This document shows positions 44,072-55,023 of a stretch of 64,000 bases of DNA, piece after piece. The translations under genes and the position numbers were made by a program. The stretch comes from Neoscytalidium dimidiatum. Taxonomy: Eukaryota > Ascomycota > Dothideomycetes > Botryosphaeriales > Botryosphaeriaceae. Under the pieces are notes generated by a model. It was not told the DNA's origin. It did no database searches and saw only the letters and a list, made by a program, of their open reading frames with translations. How positions within the stretch are numbered: position 1 is the first letter of the stretch; each line of letters starts with the position of its first letter. The stretch spans positions 2,232,001 to 2,296,000 of the forward strand of contig CM074695.1 of NCBI GenBank assembly GCA_037367355.1, in the 5' to 3' direction.

Positions 44072-46501
44072 TCGGGTGTTGGAAGAGGATCGAGTGTAGT
44101 AGGGCTGGTTGGTTGCAGGTCGGTCCGGTGACGTCGGCTACCGGAATAGAATTACAGACCCACGCCTAAGTATCGGATCCCGTCAGGTGTTAATCAGGGT
44201 CCTGTGATTGATGCCAGGGTCCAGAGTCCAACCTGTGGTTGTATGAGATGGCCTGAACACACCCAGTTGAGTCCAGCCCGGGGGCAACAGCTGTCCAACG
44301 CGATGGTGACTTCTCGAATGGCTCGAGGTGGAGGTGATAGTGTAAGCTGTGATGGTGCCGCCAATCGCTTGTTTGATATGGTTCAAAGTTCTGACAATTC
44401 TGACGTCCTTTTTTTGCTACCAGGATGACCGATTTCGTACATGAACAACGTATCGTACAATGTTCCTAGACAGCAAAGGTTTCCCCAAGATTGACCCGAG
44501 GTCGTAGAGGGCGCAGAAGCGGTAAGGACCAATTAATCCAGTTCAATGGGAAAGTGGAGATTGTTTCCGAACAAATCGCGGTGCGTCTTGGCGATGATAC
44601 GGCGGGAAGCTGCAGGTGCACGTGTTCGTAGGATGACGGGAGTGCCGAAATCCGTGATGACTCGGGCGAAATCGTTTCAGCAGTCCGGAAGAGGCGGACT
44701 GCATACCACACGAATCGAAAAGGTGCGTACGAAGCGATCAAGGTTGTTTCCAGCTGGCAAGATGTCGTCGGAGGGGAAGGTGAGAACGACATTTCATAAT
44801 CCAAGCTTGGCGGCCAAAAACGGCAATCGTGTCACCTGACGATGCCTCCTACCCCTGCTGCGCGCGGTCTTGCGAGGCCTCTAGATGGTCGCAGCGACTT
44901 TGGTCGATTTTGCTTCTTGATAATCGTCTCTGGGCGCACCAAAAGGCTACGTCGCCTGACTTCTGCCGCATATATCCGGAAGCCCACCGCCCAACTTTGC
45001 GTTGAATGGGCCACATTGGCGAGTAGCGGGAAAATCGTATTCGGAACGGGAAAACGTTACCGACAGACTCTTGGCCGAATCAGGAACTAGAGAGGCGGAC
45101 GATGTGGTGCGGGAGTCGCGCGTGCAGAGATGCAAGAAGTGGGATTAAGTGCGGCGTCATCAAGACAGCCAGATAAGATGTACCAACCGCGCCCAATTAT
45201 ATATCAATTGCAGAAGACCCCTCAAGCGCCAAGAAAGTAAGGATTGTCCAAGGATCCCATAGCCGACCCCGCTCTACCTGTATTCTTCCGGCCGTCACGC
45301 TATTATATCGGTATCGCGTTGCTGACGGCGCCACTGGTATCCGCCGGTGCAGCGAGCATCCTGTTTGAGGCCCTTGAGTCAGCCGTGTGTATCGTGATTG
45401 ACCGCCGAATATGCTCACTTCTTTCCAGCATCCGTGAGGCAGCATCCGCAGAGAATGGAGGCTGGCCAGCAGACGATGGCCATGACGACAGCGACACCGA
45501 AACCGAGGGTCGGACCGACGACCTTGCAGTGACAGGGATTCTGGTCACTGGATGGCACATATTGACGGTCAGTGGCTGTCACGACGCCAGAATTCCCTCA
45601 GGAGCTCATTTGGGGCAGGAGACTCACGTTCCGCACTGGAAACAGACGATGGGCAAAGGAATGCAGTCCATGGTCGTCGATATGGGGTTGTGGGAGCGAT
45701 TCGAAGTTCAAAGGGGAGCAATTGATGGCTAGCGACTGTGAATGCACTAGGTAGAAATTACTGGCGAGCTAGGGCGACGAGTGCGACAGGCGGTTGGGTG
45801 TAGAAGAGTGCCAGGCACATTGGGGCAGCTGGGGAAGCTGCGGGAGGCCGTGCGCAAGTGACGTGTGAGACTGTGAGACTCCAAGAGAAAGCTTGTTTTC
45901 CTCAGCCACTAAACGGGAGCCATTTCTAGCGTGCCAGAAGCTGCTTTGCAATTGCGCGGGATGTCAAGACTGGATCGGAGATGCCGTATTGTATGGAAAT
46001 GCCGAGGAATTCTTCAAAGAACTACTGTGTACATCCGCAACGTCATGCCGGGCGCGTATGGCTGCGTAAAATTATCGGGCAAACGGTTCCGGAGATACCA
46101 AGAAAAATGCCTCGCCTTCCGATTGGACCAAGATGCTGTCCACTCGAACGATGAGCGCTTTTGTGTCTTTGATTTAATTGTCCCCTTGGACCATGCTACC
46201 TTGTACGAGGCCCTTCTTGGGGGCTCACTCACCACTAAATTCTATTCGTTGGTCACGTGGGTGAACAGCTTGAAGGGTGAACATAGATCAACCATGGCAG
46301 ACTGCCCATCAGGCATCCCGCCAGGCACAGACCGCCGCCTTATCGATTAACTAATGCCCCTCCACTGGTCTCATCACCGACCAAACTTTGTCACCGACTT
46401 CTTCCCCCTACCCGACAGCGCCGCACTTCACTCTAGGTGGCTTCCTGACAAGAATCACGTTCTCTTGCTATCGCTTCTTTGGTCTATTCTTCACCTGAGC
46501 C
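44072..46501. other. long intergenic region
   Basis: About 2.4 kb without a supportable gene. Frames at 45244-45732 and 45931-46350 lack ATG starts and domains; 44466-44839 is open on both strands, which suggests base composition rather than coding. Confidence 0.45.
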
Positions 46502-47098
46502 ATGAGCGCCGACGGCAAGGCCAACATTCTCTTCGTCTGCCTTGGCAACATTTGTATGCCACGCCGACCGTCTTGTCCTCCATCCCCGCCATACTGATTA
46601 CATGCTCTGATAGGCCGCTCCACAATGTCGGAAGGCGTCTTCCGCAGCCTCACGAAGGCATCCTCACCCCACCCCCTCGTTGGCGAAATCGACAGTTGCG
46701 GCACCGGCGCCTACCACGCCGGCGACCCGCCGGACTCGCGCACGCTTTCCACCCTCGAAGACCACGGCATCACCGACTACGACCACTGCGCGCGCAAGTT
46801 CTCGAACCCAGAGGACTTCCACCGGTTCGACTACATTCTGGCCATGGATCGCGAGAACCTGTCGGATCTGGTGCGCTTGAAGAATGCGTACGAGCGGAAG
46901 CTGCGCAACGCAGGGAAGGAAGGCGAGATTGAGAAACTGGGAAAGGTGATGCTGTTTGGAGATTTTGGTGGGAGGAAGGGTGAGGTGGTGATCGACCCGT
47001 ACTACGGTGGAAGGGATGGGTTCGAGACGGCGTATAAGCAGGCCGTCAGGTTTTCGGAGGGCTTGCTGAGGCATTTGGAGGCGGAGAAGAAAGTATGA
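46502..47098 (+). CDS. ltp1: low-molecular-weight protein tyrosine phosphatase
   Basis: This cytosolic enzyme removes phosphate from tyrosine via a cysteine phospho-intermediate. Exons are 46502-46553 and 46614-47098, giving 178 residues, slightly longer than the usual 155-165. The active-site loop is VCLGNICRSTMSE (C-x5-R-S at residues 13-20), and the general acid is in IDPYYGG near the C-terminus, followed by the usual FETAYKQ helix. MDRENLSDL is also family-specific. The intron splits the codon of the second cysteine in the active-site loop, so any unspliced product lacks the catalytic arginine. Confidence 0.95.
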
Positions 47099-49467
47099 AC
47101 TATGAACGGAGAGTAAGAATCTAGTCGAAGAGGCAGATGCGATGATACCCGAATAGACTTGAAAGAGTAGGATTGTAAAGACTCAAGATGGTGGACATAA
47201 TGAAAAGAAAGGCATCATTCAAGCTGAATGCGATATAGACTCGAGCGTTCTGTTTGCGTGGTGGATGTGAGACTAGTAAAGTAGGCCATGAAGATTTCTA
47301 GAAGCACTGAGAAGACAATCACAAAGCTTGAGAGACTGTCGTTTTCATCGGACGCATACTACGCCCTTACTGTAATCATCGACTCGGTCCCATAGTCTTC
47401 CGTTTTCTCATCGTCCGCATTATTTCCGCCGCTCACTGTCTTGAAGGGCTGCAAAGGAGAATTGACCCTGGCCACATCTTGCCCATCAGTGATATCCTCG
47501 AAGCATTTAGTCTAAAGTAGGGCATAGCTACCGTTCCAGGTTATCAGTAAGTTTGATATTACAGCTTTTATATCTCTGAGAGTGCTCATCAGGAATGTCG
47601 CCGTTTTGTTCTCGGTGCTGCCGCTCATAAGGATGGCGTCGGCGAATGAACCGGCGAACAGTTGACTGAGCAGGGTGCCAGTCATAAAACTCTCGAGCCA
47701 GTCAATCAACAACGCGCTCTTCATACTTTCATATTCGAACGTTCGAGCTGCAATTTCACCATCATACACTTTAAATCACTGGTTGCAATGAGGCCCCATT
47801 TTCTTGCTGGAGAGCGTCCTTGTAAAATAAACCATTCCGCGCAGCCCGTCTATGTAAGAAACCGTAAAGGTAATAATTATCAAACTATAGTGTATAATGC
47901 ACTGACTCAAATCATTGCATACGGGAAGCCTAGGGTAGCGAATGGGGAGTCACTGTGTTCTTGCGTTGTAGTGGAATATGCACAGCACCGAAATCTCAAT
48001 GCACCGATACTGAGCAAGGCAAAGATTTATTTGCTCCCAGCAATCCTGTTGTCAATGGGAATTCGCGCAGCCCGAGCGTTCATAGCCACTGCGACTCGGG
48101 AAGGCCGAGAATGGGTGACGTAACTGGTTGAAATCACAAGTACCTCGGCCTATTGCATGAAAGTTGCCAGGGCATGGACTGGGAAATTGATCGCCTCCGC
48201 CCTCGGTCAGCGACTGAGGGATCCTTGAGGACTCCAGGCACATGTACTCATCAAAGGAGGGATGATAAGGTGATCAGAGAGTTTGCCTTTGGACGGTAGG
48301 AGGAGGATCGGCAAGGCGGCCAAGTCATGGCAGGTCGATATTAGGGTGTGAGGTCACGTCAGAAGCTGATTGCATGTGTCGTGGCTGAGACCGGAGACGT
48401 CACTGCCGATGGATCTTTCTTTAGAAGCATTAGAACGATGACGGACGCGTGTGGTTCGCTTCCAGAAGCTTGACTGTTTGGGCGTTGCGGCTGTTTGCTC
48501 CAGACTTTCGATGGCGGGGCCGAGATACTGGTGGGAGCACACCGCATGTTGGTGAACGCCACAGCCTCAGGCGCCACAATAGTGGGGAAGATTGGTGCGG
48601 TTGGGGCTGTGCTCATTTATCTCGGATCTCAGCCAGGTCGGACCCTGAGGATCCCGTGACGGAGCGGACGGCGCGCTCTGGGGGACGTGAGAGGGTTGTC
48701 ACCGTGAATTGCCCAGTGCCTCGTCAGCAACAGGGCGGTGTTGCCGAGTTCGAGTACGAAGCGGGCGCTGATTGGCGCCGCTGAGCTGAGCAGAGCGGCG
48801 CTACTGAGCCGCCGCAAGGGGAAGCCAGGCAGCGTGGCAGGATTGCCGGCGCGACGAGCTGAGGAGGAGGAGGAGGAGGAGGAGGAGGAGGAGATGCAGT
48901 CGAGCGTGCGGCGGCGTGGTAAGGCAGAGCATGGTGAAGTGGGCCCAAACGACGTGCAGGCTCGCAGGTCGGTCGAGTTGGGATGGCAGGGCGCTGTATT
49001 GTATGAAATTACATCATTTGGCTAGGATGCTGGGATGCTGAGATGGGCTGGGGCGGCAGGGTTGCCGGGGAGAGAGAGAGTTGGGGCCGCAAAAGCACAG
49101 CCTCCAGGTTTCAAAGTCGCGACGAAGCCTGCAGCGGACGCACCTCTTCCCAGCCCCAAGCCGCTGCTCTCAGCCCGACAACTGCAGCGGGGACATAACT
49201 GCCAGCAACATTGCTCACTCTCGCTGCTCTCTCACTTCCACCACCCAAGGCGTGCCTGTTCCCCCAACGGTCGTTACCCGCGGCGCTTCTCCGCGCCCCA
49301 CGACGCGACTAACTTGAAACAACCTACGATATTTTGATAAACCTTGCGGCCACTTACACCAACGATATTCCCCTCCCAAACAGGCATCTCCCTCCTGCCC
49401 TCATTTCCCGCGCCCACAGCCAGAGCCAGCAGCAGATCAGGCCCAGCTGCCGCGGCCGCCTGTCACC
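47099..49467. other. long intergenic region upstream of chitin synthase
   Basis: About 2.4 kb without a supportable gene. The right part (about 49100-49467) is C/T-rich and probably the promoter and leader of the chitin synthase gene. A frame at 47662-48123 is open but has no domain. Confidence 0.45.
48861..48893 (+). repeat. GAG/GGA microsatellite
   Basis: About eleven uninterrupted GAG units in non-coding DNA. Confidence 0.9.
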
Positions 49468-52400
49468 ATGTCCTACAACCGTCTCGGTAAGTCGCACGCG
49501 TTTGCAAACTGCCCTACGCACCGCACTGCCCTACGCACCGCCCTGCCCTGCCGCCTACATGACGCACCGAGCTGTTTCTCTAGACGTAGCGCTTGAGAAG
49601 CATTCCTGCGGCCTTGGCCTCACACGCGAAGTGCTGCGCGAGAGCCTGCCGACTCCTGGGCCTGCGCGCGCTCCACCGCCATAGCGCCTATCGCCAGGAC
49701 TGACCGCCAACTCAAACAGGCTCGACGGGCAACGCCCACGACGACGACGACTACTCCTACAACAACATGGACCCGCGACGACCCCACCGGACGCCCTCGC
49801 CCGGCAACCCCTTCCAGGGCTACCAGCTTGACGACCGCCCCTATGGCGGCCAGCCATTAGAGATCCCCGTGGGCCCTGGTCCCAGCACCCCAGGTGATCG
49901 CTTGCAGGCACAACCTACAGTGAGTGGCCAATTCGCAAGGATAGAAGGTCGCGAGCGCCAGGCTGACATCTTGCGCCTCCAGTACTCGGTCGAGAACGTC
50001 CAGAACACCTATGGTCACAATGAACAGTACGAAGCCGACCATCGGTATTCGCCAGGAGGCTACCACGACGACTACGCCATTGACCCGAACGCGCACCACG
50101 ATGCATACTTCAATCAGCCTTACAATCCCTCCCTGCACGAGGAGCACCAGCAATACTGGCAGGATGAGGGCGACAACCGCCCCATGCTGCAGCCAGACAA
50201 CTCCTACGGGCCAGACCCTCAACACCCTATAAGCCCCAGCGCCGACCAGGGGGAGTACTTCGACGCTCCGAAGCCCACGCCGAGTCCTGCGCCGATTCGC
50301 CGGTGGAAGACGGTCAAGGAAGTGCAACTGTTCAATGGCAACCTCGTCCTCGACTGCCCCATCCCTCCCAGGCTCCTGAACCAGGTTCCGCACGCCCAGC
50401 CGCCCGAGCGTGACGAATTTACGCACATGAGATACTCGGCCGCGACCTGCGATCCCTCTGACTTCTACAACGACCGGTTTACGTTGCGCCAGCGTTTGTT
50501 CGCCAAGCCGCGCCACACGGAGCTCTTCATCGCAATTACCATGTACAACGAGGAGGATGAACTATTCGCACGAACCATGATTGGTGTAATAAAAAATATC
50601 GAGTACATGAACTCGCGGACGAACAGCAAGACGTGGGGCAAGGATGCGTGGAAGAAGATTGTGGTGTGCGTTGTCAGCGACGGTCGTGCGAAGATCAACC
50701 CGAGAACAAGAGCCGTTCTGGCTGGTCTGGGTGTCTACCAGGACGGTATCGCCAAGCAGCAGGTCAACGGCAAGGAGGTCACGGCGCACGTTTACGAGGT
50801 TGGTATCTTGGAATACGCTCTACTCCGCAAACGCTAATAAACAGCAGTACACCACTCAGATGAGCTTGGAAATCAAGAAAGGTATCGTCAACGTCAAGAA
50901 AGGCAATACTCCAATTCAGATGCTTTTCTGTTTGAAGGAAAAGAACCAGAAGAAGATCAACTCCCACAGATGGTTCTTCCAGGCCTTCGGCAGCGTCCTC
51001 GACCCCAACATTTGCGTTCTCATTGACGCAGGAACCAAACCTGGCAAGGACTCGATCTACCAGCTTTGGAAGGCCTTCGATCTCGAGCCGATGTGCGCTG
51101 GCGCTTGCGGTGAGATCAAGGCTATGTTGGTCCACGGCAAGAAGCTGCTCAACCCCCTGGTTGCGACTCAGAATTTCGAATATAAGATGAGTAACATCCT
51201 GGACAAGCCTCTCGAGTCTGCATTCGGTTTCATTTCGGTCCTCCCCGGTGCTTTCTCTGCATACCGCTACGTCGCGCTTCAGAATGACAAGACTGGTCAA
51301 GGTCCCTTGGAGAAGTACTTCGCAGGTGAAAAGATGCATGGCGCCAATGCCGGTATTTTCACCGCCAACATGTATCTTGCCGAAGATCGTATCTTGTGTT
51401 TCGAGCTCGTGGCGAAGCGCAACTGCCACTGGATCCTTCAATATGTCAAATCGGCCACCGGTGAGACTGATGTGCCGGTCGAGATGGCCGACTTCATTCT
51501 CCAACGTCGTCGTTGGCTGAACGGTAGTTTCTTCGCTGCAGTCTATGCTCTTGCACACTCGCACCAGATCTTCAGGAGCGACCACTCATTCCTTCGCAAG
51601 CTTATGTTCCTGATCGAGTTTGGCTACCAGTCCATCAACATGATCTTCGCTTGGTTCGCACTCGGTAACTTCTTCCTGGTCTTCCGCATCCTCACATCCT
51701 CTCTCGGCAACGACGAATTCTTGGGCACTGCCGGCAAGGTTCTCGCGACAGTCTTCGAATGGGCATACATTGCAACGGTCATCACCTGTTTCGTCCTGGC
51801 GCTTGGTAACCGGCCTCAAGGTTCCAACAAATTCTACATGACGATGGTGTATTTCTGGGTCCTCATCATGGCGTACCTAATGTTCGCATCCATCTATATC
51901 ACAGTCATCTCCGTCAAGAGCGAAATTGCGGACGGCTTCACGGTTGCGGACTTGTTCCAAAATACGCTCTTCTTCACGTTAATCGTTTCCATGGCTTCGA
52001 CATACGTCCTGTACTTCGTCGCATCATTCCTCTTCTTGGATCCCTGGCACATGTTCACATCATTCATCCAATATCTCCTGATGACGCCGACGTACATCAA
52101 CATTCTGAACGTCTATGCTTTCTGTAACACGCACGATATTACGTGGGGTACGAAGGGTGACGTGAAGCCCGAGAAGCTGCCGTCAGTCACGACCAAGCCT
52201 GGTGGCAAGGTCGATGTGTCGGCCCCAACCGATGATGCCGACCTGAACACTCAGTACGAGGCTGAGCTCCGCGTCTTTTCCACGAAGTGGGTTGAGCCAA
52301 AGAAAGACCCTTCGGCGGAAGACAAGCAAGAAGACTACTACAAGGGTTTCCGTTCGGCGGTCGTGCTTTTCTGGATGTTCTGCAACCTGGCGCTGTGCGC

Positions 52401-52636
52401 TGTCGTGCTGGTCACCGCTGGTGTTGACGTTTCCCTGTCGGATGACGAAGTGTCGCAGGAGAAGACGGATCGCGCCAAGATCTACATGAGTGTGGTCCTG
52501 TGGAGCGTTGCTGGTCTCAGTGCGTTTAGATTCATCGGCGCTATGTGGTTCCTGATTGTTCGCATGGTAAGTCTGGCATCATACCCCGTGGTTGAAGGAC
52601 ACTTAACTAACACTCGTCCAGTTCCGTGGTGTCTAA
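49468..52636 (+). CDS. chitin synthase, division 1 (probably class I)
   Basis: A plasma-membrane enzyme that polymerises UDP-GlcNAc into chitin. Exons are 49468-49486, 49720-50798, 50848-52566 and 52622-52636, giving 943 residues. The N-terminal 170 residues are hydrophilic (MSYNRLG start, [16 protein letters not shown]). Then come [18 protein letters not shown] and [14 protein letters not shown], which mark division 1 enzymes, and the catalytic domain with [24 protein letters not shown] (544-547) and QRRRW (585-589). Several transmembrane helices follow from about residue 610, then a hydrophilic loop with [12 protein letters not shown], two more helices and the end FRGV. The N-terminal signature fits class I best, by memory of Aspergillus relatives. 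The 19-base first exon and 15-base last exon are easy to miss. The second intron ends in CAGCAG, so two acceptors three bases apart are possible. Confidence 0.95.
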
Positions 52637-53412
52637 AGACCAATCTCCTGATGCATGCCGCAGTCTTCCTGCGGTCTTAGAATTTTTCATAATTCTGCCC
52701 TTTGTTTCAAACCCATTTTCTACTGGATTACCTTACGAGTTCTTGGAAGAGGGAGATGTCGTTTTGGATGCTGGATTCTTCCTCACGACCACGGTGTCGA
52801 AAAGGCTGGATTAGTGATGTTTTTTCCGAATCGCTGTTTTTTCATGATCGATGGTTTCTCATACCCCTTATGTAGCATATGTCAGAGCAATGGATACGGA
52901 CGTTCCTGAACGAGGCGTCGGGGGGATTTCTTTCACGACAAACGACGGACTGATGCTACCTGTCCAGGAACGTGGACATGGACTCTTGTGTAGCTTAGAC
53001 AGTCACGTTAGTTGATTGGACTTTTAGTAATGCGTAATGGAGTTCATGCAACAAGCCTCGTGTCTCTGCGTTCACTAATGCTGTAGCTACCTGCGGGTTT
53101 GGCGAGAACTTGCAGGGTTCTCTCGGCTCGGTCAGAGGAGAAGGATGCCGATTGGCTCTCAGGATACCGCAGCGGAGACCTTTTCATAAAGAGGCATGCT
53201 AATAGATACTACATGTTTTTCGTCGGAGAACCCTTCTCCCGCCTAGTGGGATGAAGCTATCTCGAGATATTCGGGACGTGTAGTGCATACATACAGTCCC
53301 ACGTCTACGTGTTTCCCCGCTCCTTCAAAGCAACTTCAGTTTATACCTCCCATGCCATCTTCCTCTCCCAGTTCATCGTTCTTCCCTCCTCTTCACCGGA
53401 CATAGTAGTACA
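52637..53412. other. intergenic
   Basis: 3' untranslated region of chitin synthase and unrecognised sequence. Confidence 0.5.
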
Positions 53413-53506
53413 ATGGCATCTTCTCTCAGAGGCAAAACATTACCATCACCGGCGCTGCTTCCGGCGTGGGCCTCTCCATAGCAAAGCACCTGGCCTCATC
53501 GGCGTG
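53413..53506 (+). pseudogene. SDR N-terminal fragment, frameshifted
   Basis: An ATG at 53413 opens MASSLRGK, but the next family block, ITITGAASGVGLSIAKHLAS (the Rossmann glycine motif), lies in another frame. A one-base indel between 53420 and 53445 explains this. A GTGAGG that could be a splice donor follows, but no second exon with the NAG or YxxxK motifs can be read before 54.3 kb. Likely a relic of an SDR gene; a sequencing indel in a short exon is the alternative. Confidence 0.5.
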
Positions 53507-54386
53507 AGGCTTGTTCACAACCTCTCCCTCCTTTGTTACTATTCCATAGCATCTGAGTCAAGAGAAAAAGATATAGAGAGAGAGAGAGAAAAAAAATAGA
53601 ATATGTTCACTGGCAATCTTCCATTCCGCGGGCTCCCCCCTCCCTTTTTTCTCCCCACCAAACAGGCCAACGACGCCCCGCCCCCCGCGGGGGACATCAA
53701 CGGCGCCGCCCCCTCCGCCATGCGCATGGTGGATGGTGACTAGTTTCTTTTAGTATTCTTTACATCGCTCGAGAAGGCCGGTTGGCTACAGTTGGCATTA
53801 GAACTTTGGCACTTCGGTCACCAGCGAACTTAAAGTACATGTTGGGAGTTCAATTAATACCTGGATGTAAGTGCCTGGCCATATTCGCAACTTTCTTGTG
53901 CAAAAGATTGCTTTAACAGATGACGTACAAAGGTGCATTCCTCGAGAAATTTGAGCAACTCCACTGCCAGTAACGGGGCCAAATCCTCTGCTGGCTTTGT
54001 GGAAAATGTCTGAATACGAGCAGTTATGCAATGTCATTGCACTAGGAATTAGACAGACATGTTTTAAACAGTCACAGAATGATACAAGCACCTCGATTTC
54101 ATGTCAACCCGCCTGCGGGCAGGTCGATTCTTTATTGGTCCTATCAAACGAGTGAGTACCTGACCCTTCATCATCTTTACCAAAACAAATTATTTTCTCG
54201 GTACTTTTTTTTTTTTTCGGAATCCCCTACTACCCACTTCAGTCCAGTTCCGTGAGCAAGCCCCTCCGACTAAAAGGAGCGACGCATTACCGCAGCATAC
54301 ACCAATTTCCCCGAGTAGACCAGCGACTTGTTGAAAGCCGCCGAAAGCATGTTTGAGTTTGAGAGTTCCTTTGGCCTCACACTCAC
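53507..54386. other. intergenic with GA-rich tract
   Basis: Contains a GAGAGA tract followed by poly-A (about 53572-53598) and a T run (about 54207-54218). No supportable gene. Confidence 0.5.
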
Positions 54387-55023
54387 TCAAGCCATGGCCG
54401 GCGGCGGAGGCGGCCGGTTGCCAGACTCAGGAGGAGGAGGAGGCGGGCCGCGAGCGTCAACAGGAGGCTTCCCAGGGGCCGGCGGTGGCGGCGGGGGTGG
54501 GACTGCAGCGCGAGCGTCGACAGGCGGCTTTCCCGGAGCGGGTTGCGCTGGCGGAGGTGGGGGCGGAGGTGGTCTGCGGGCGTCGAGCGGCGGCTTCCCG
54601 GGCTCGGAAGGAGGAGGCGGTGGCGGCGGGCCTCTGGCTTCAACCGGTGGCTTTCCTGGGGCGGGCTGCGGCGGAGGAGGGGGCGGGTCTCTGGTGTCGA
54701 CGGGAGGCTTGCCAGGAGCGGGCTGTGGCGGAGGAGGAGGAGGAGGTCCACGCGGTGGTGGGGGTGGCGGCGGAGGTGGAGCGCGATCATCCAGTGATTC
54801 CTCTCCAGGATGGGGCCGATTTGATGGAGGAGGTGGTGGACGTTGTTCAGGAGGGGGGGGCGGACCCTGCCTGGCATCCAACTGACTGTCTCCCTGTACA
54901 TTGGCTGGGAGAGCAGACGTGATGCTGAACAAGACGTCATCGGTGCTGTTTCTCCATACATCGTGAAGTGACTTCCTACCTGACTGAGGCGAGTGCCAGC
55001 AGAAGGCTGTTGGAAAAACGCAT
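54387..55023 (-). CDS. secreted proline-rich repeat protein
   Basis: Exons on the minus strand are 55023-54980 and 54924-54387, joined by a 55-base intron (GTAGG...TTCAG), giving 193 residues. The spliced start MRFSNSLLLALASVSITS is a signal peptide; without splicing it is lost. The mature protein is built from repeats of the form PPPPPP, a few residues, then APGKPPVDAR or a variant (PVEAR, PLDAR, PVDTR), about six units, with over half of residues proline. It ends PPPPPAMA. Such Pro-rich secreted proteins can be cell-wall-linked or adhesive; the regular dibasic-free AR ends could also be protease sites. No cysteines are seen in the mature part. The plus strand of the same DNA is open as a Gly-rich frame, which is a mirror of the proline codons. 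Confidence 0.75.

Noticed and set aside
45244..45732. 162-codon plus-strand frame
   Set aside because: No ATG start, no domain, opposite strand equally open.
54328..54885. Gly-rich plus-strand frame at the proline-rich gene
   Set aside because: Exact complement of proline codons; only the minus strand has a spliced signal peptide.
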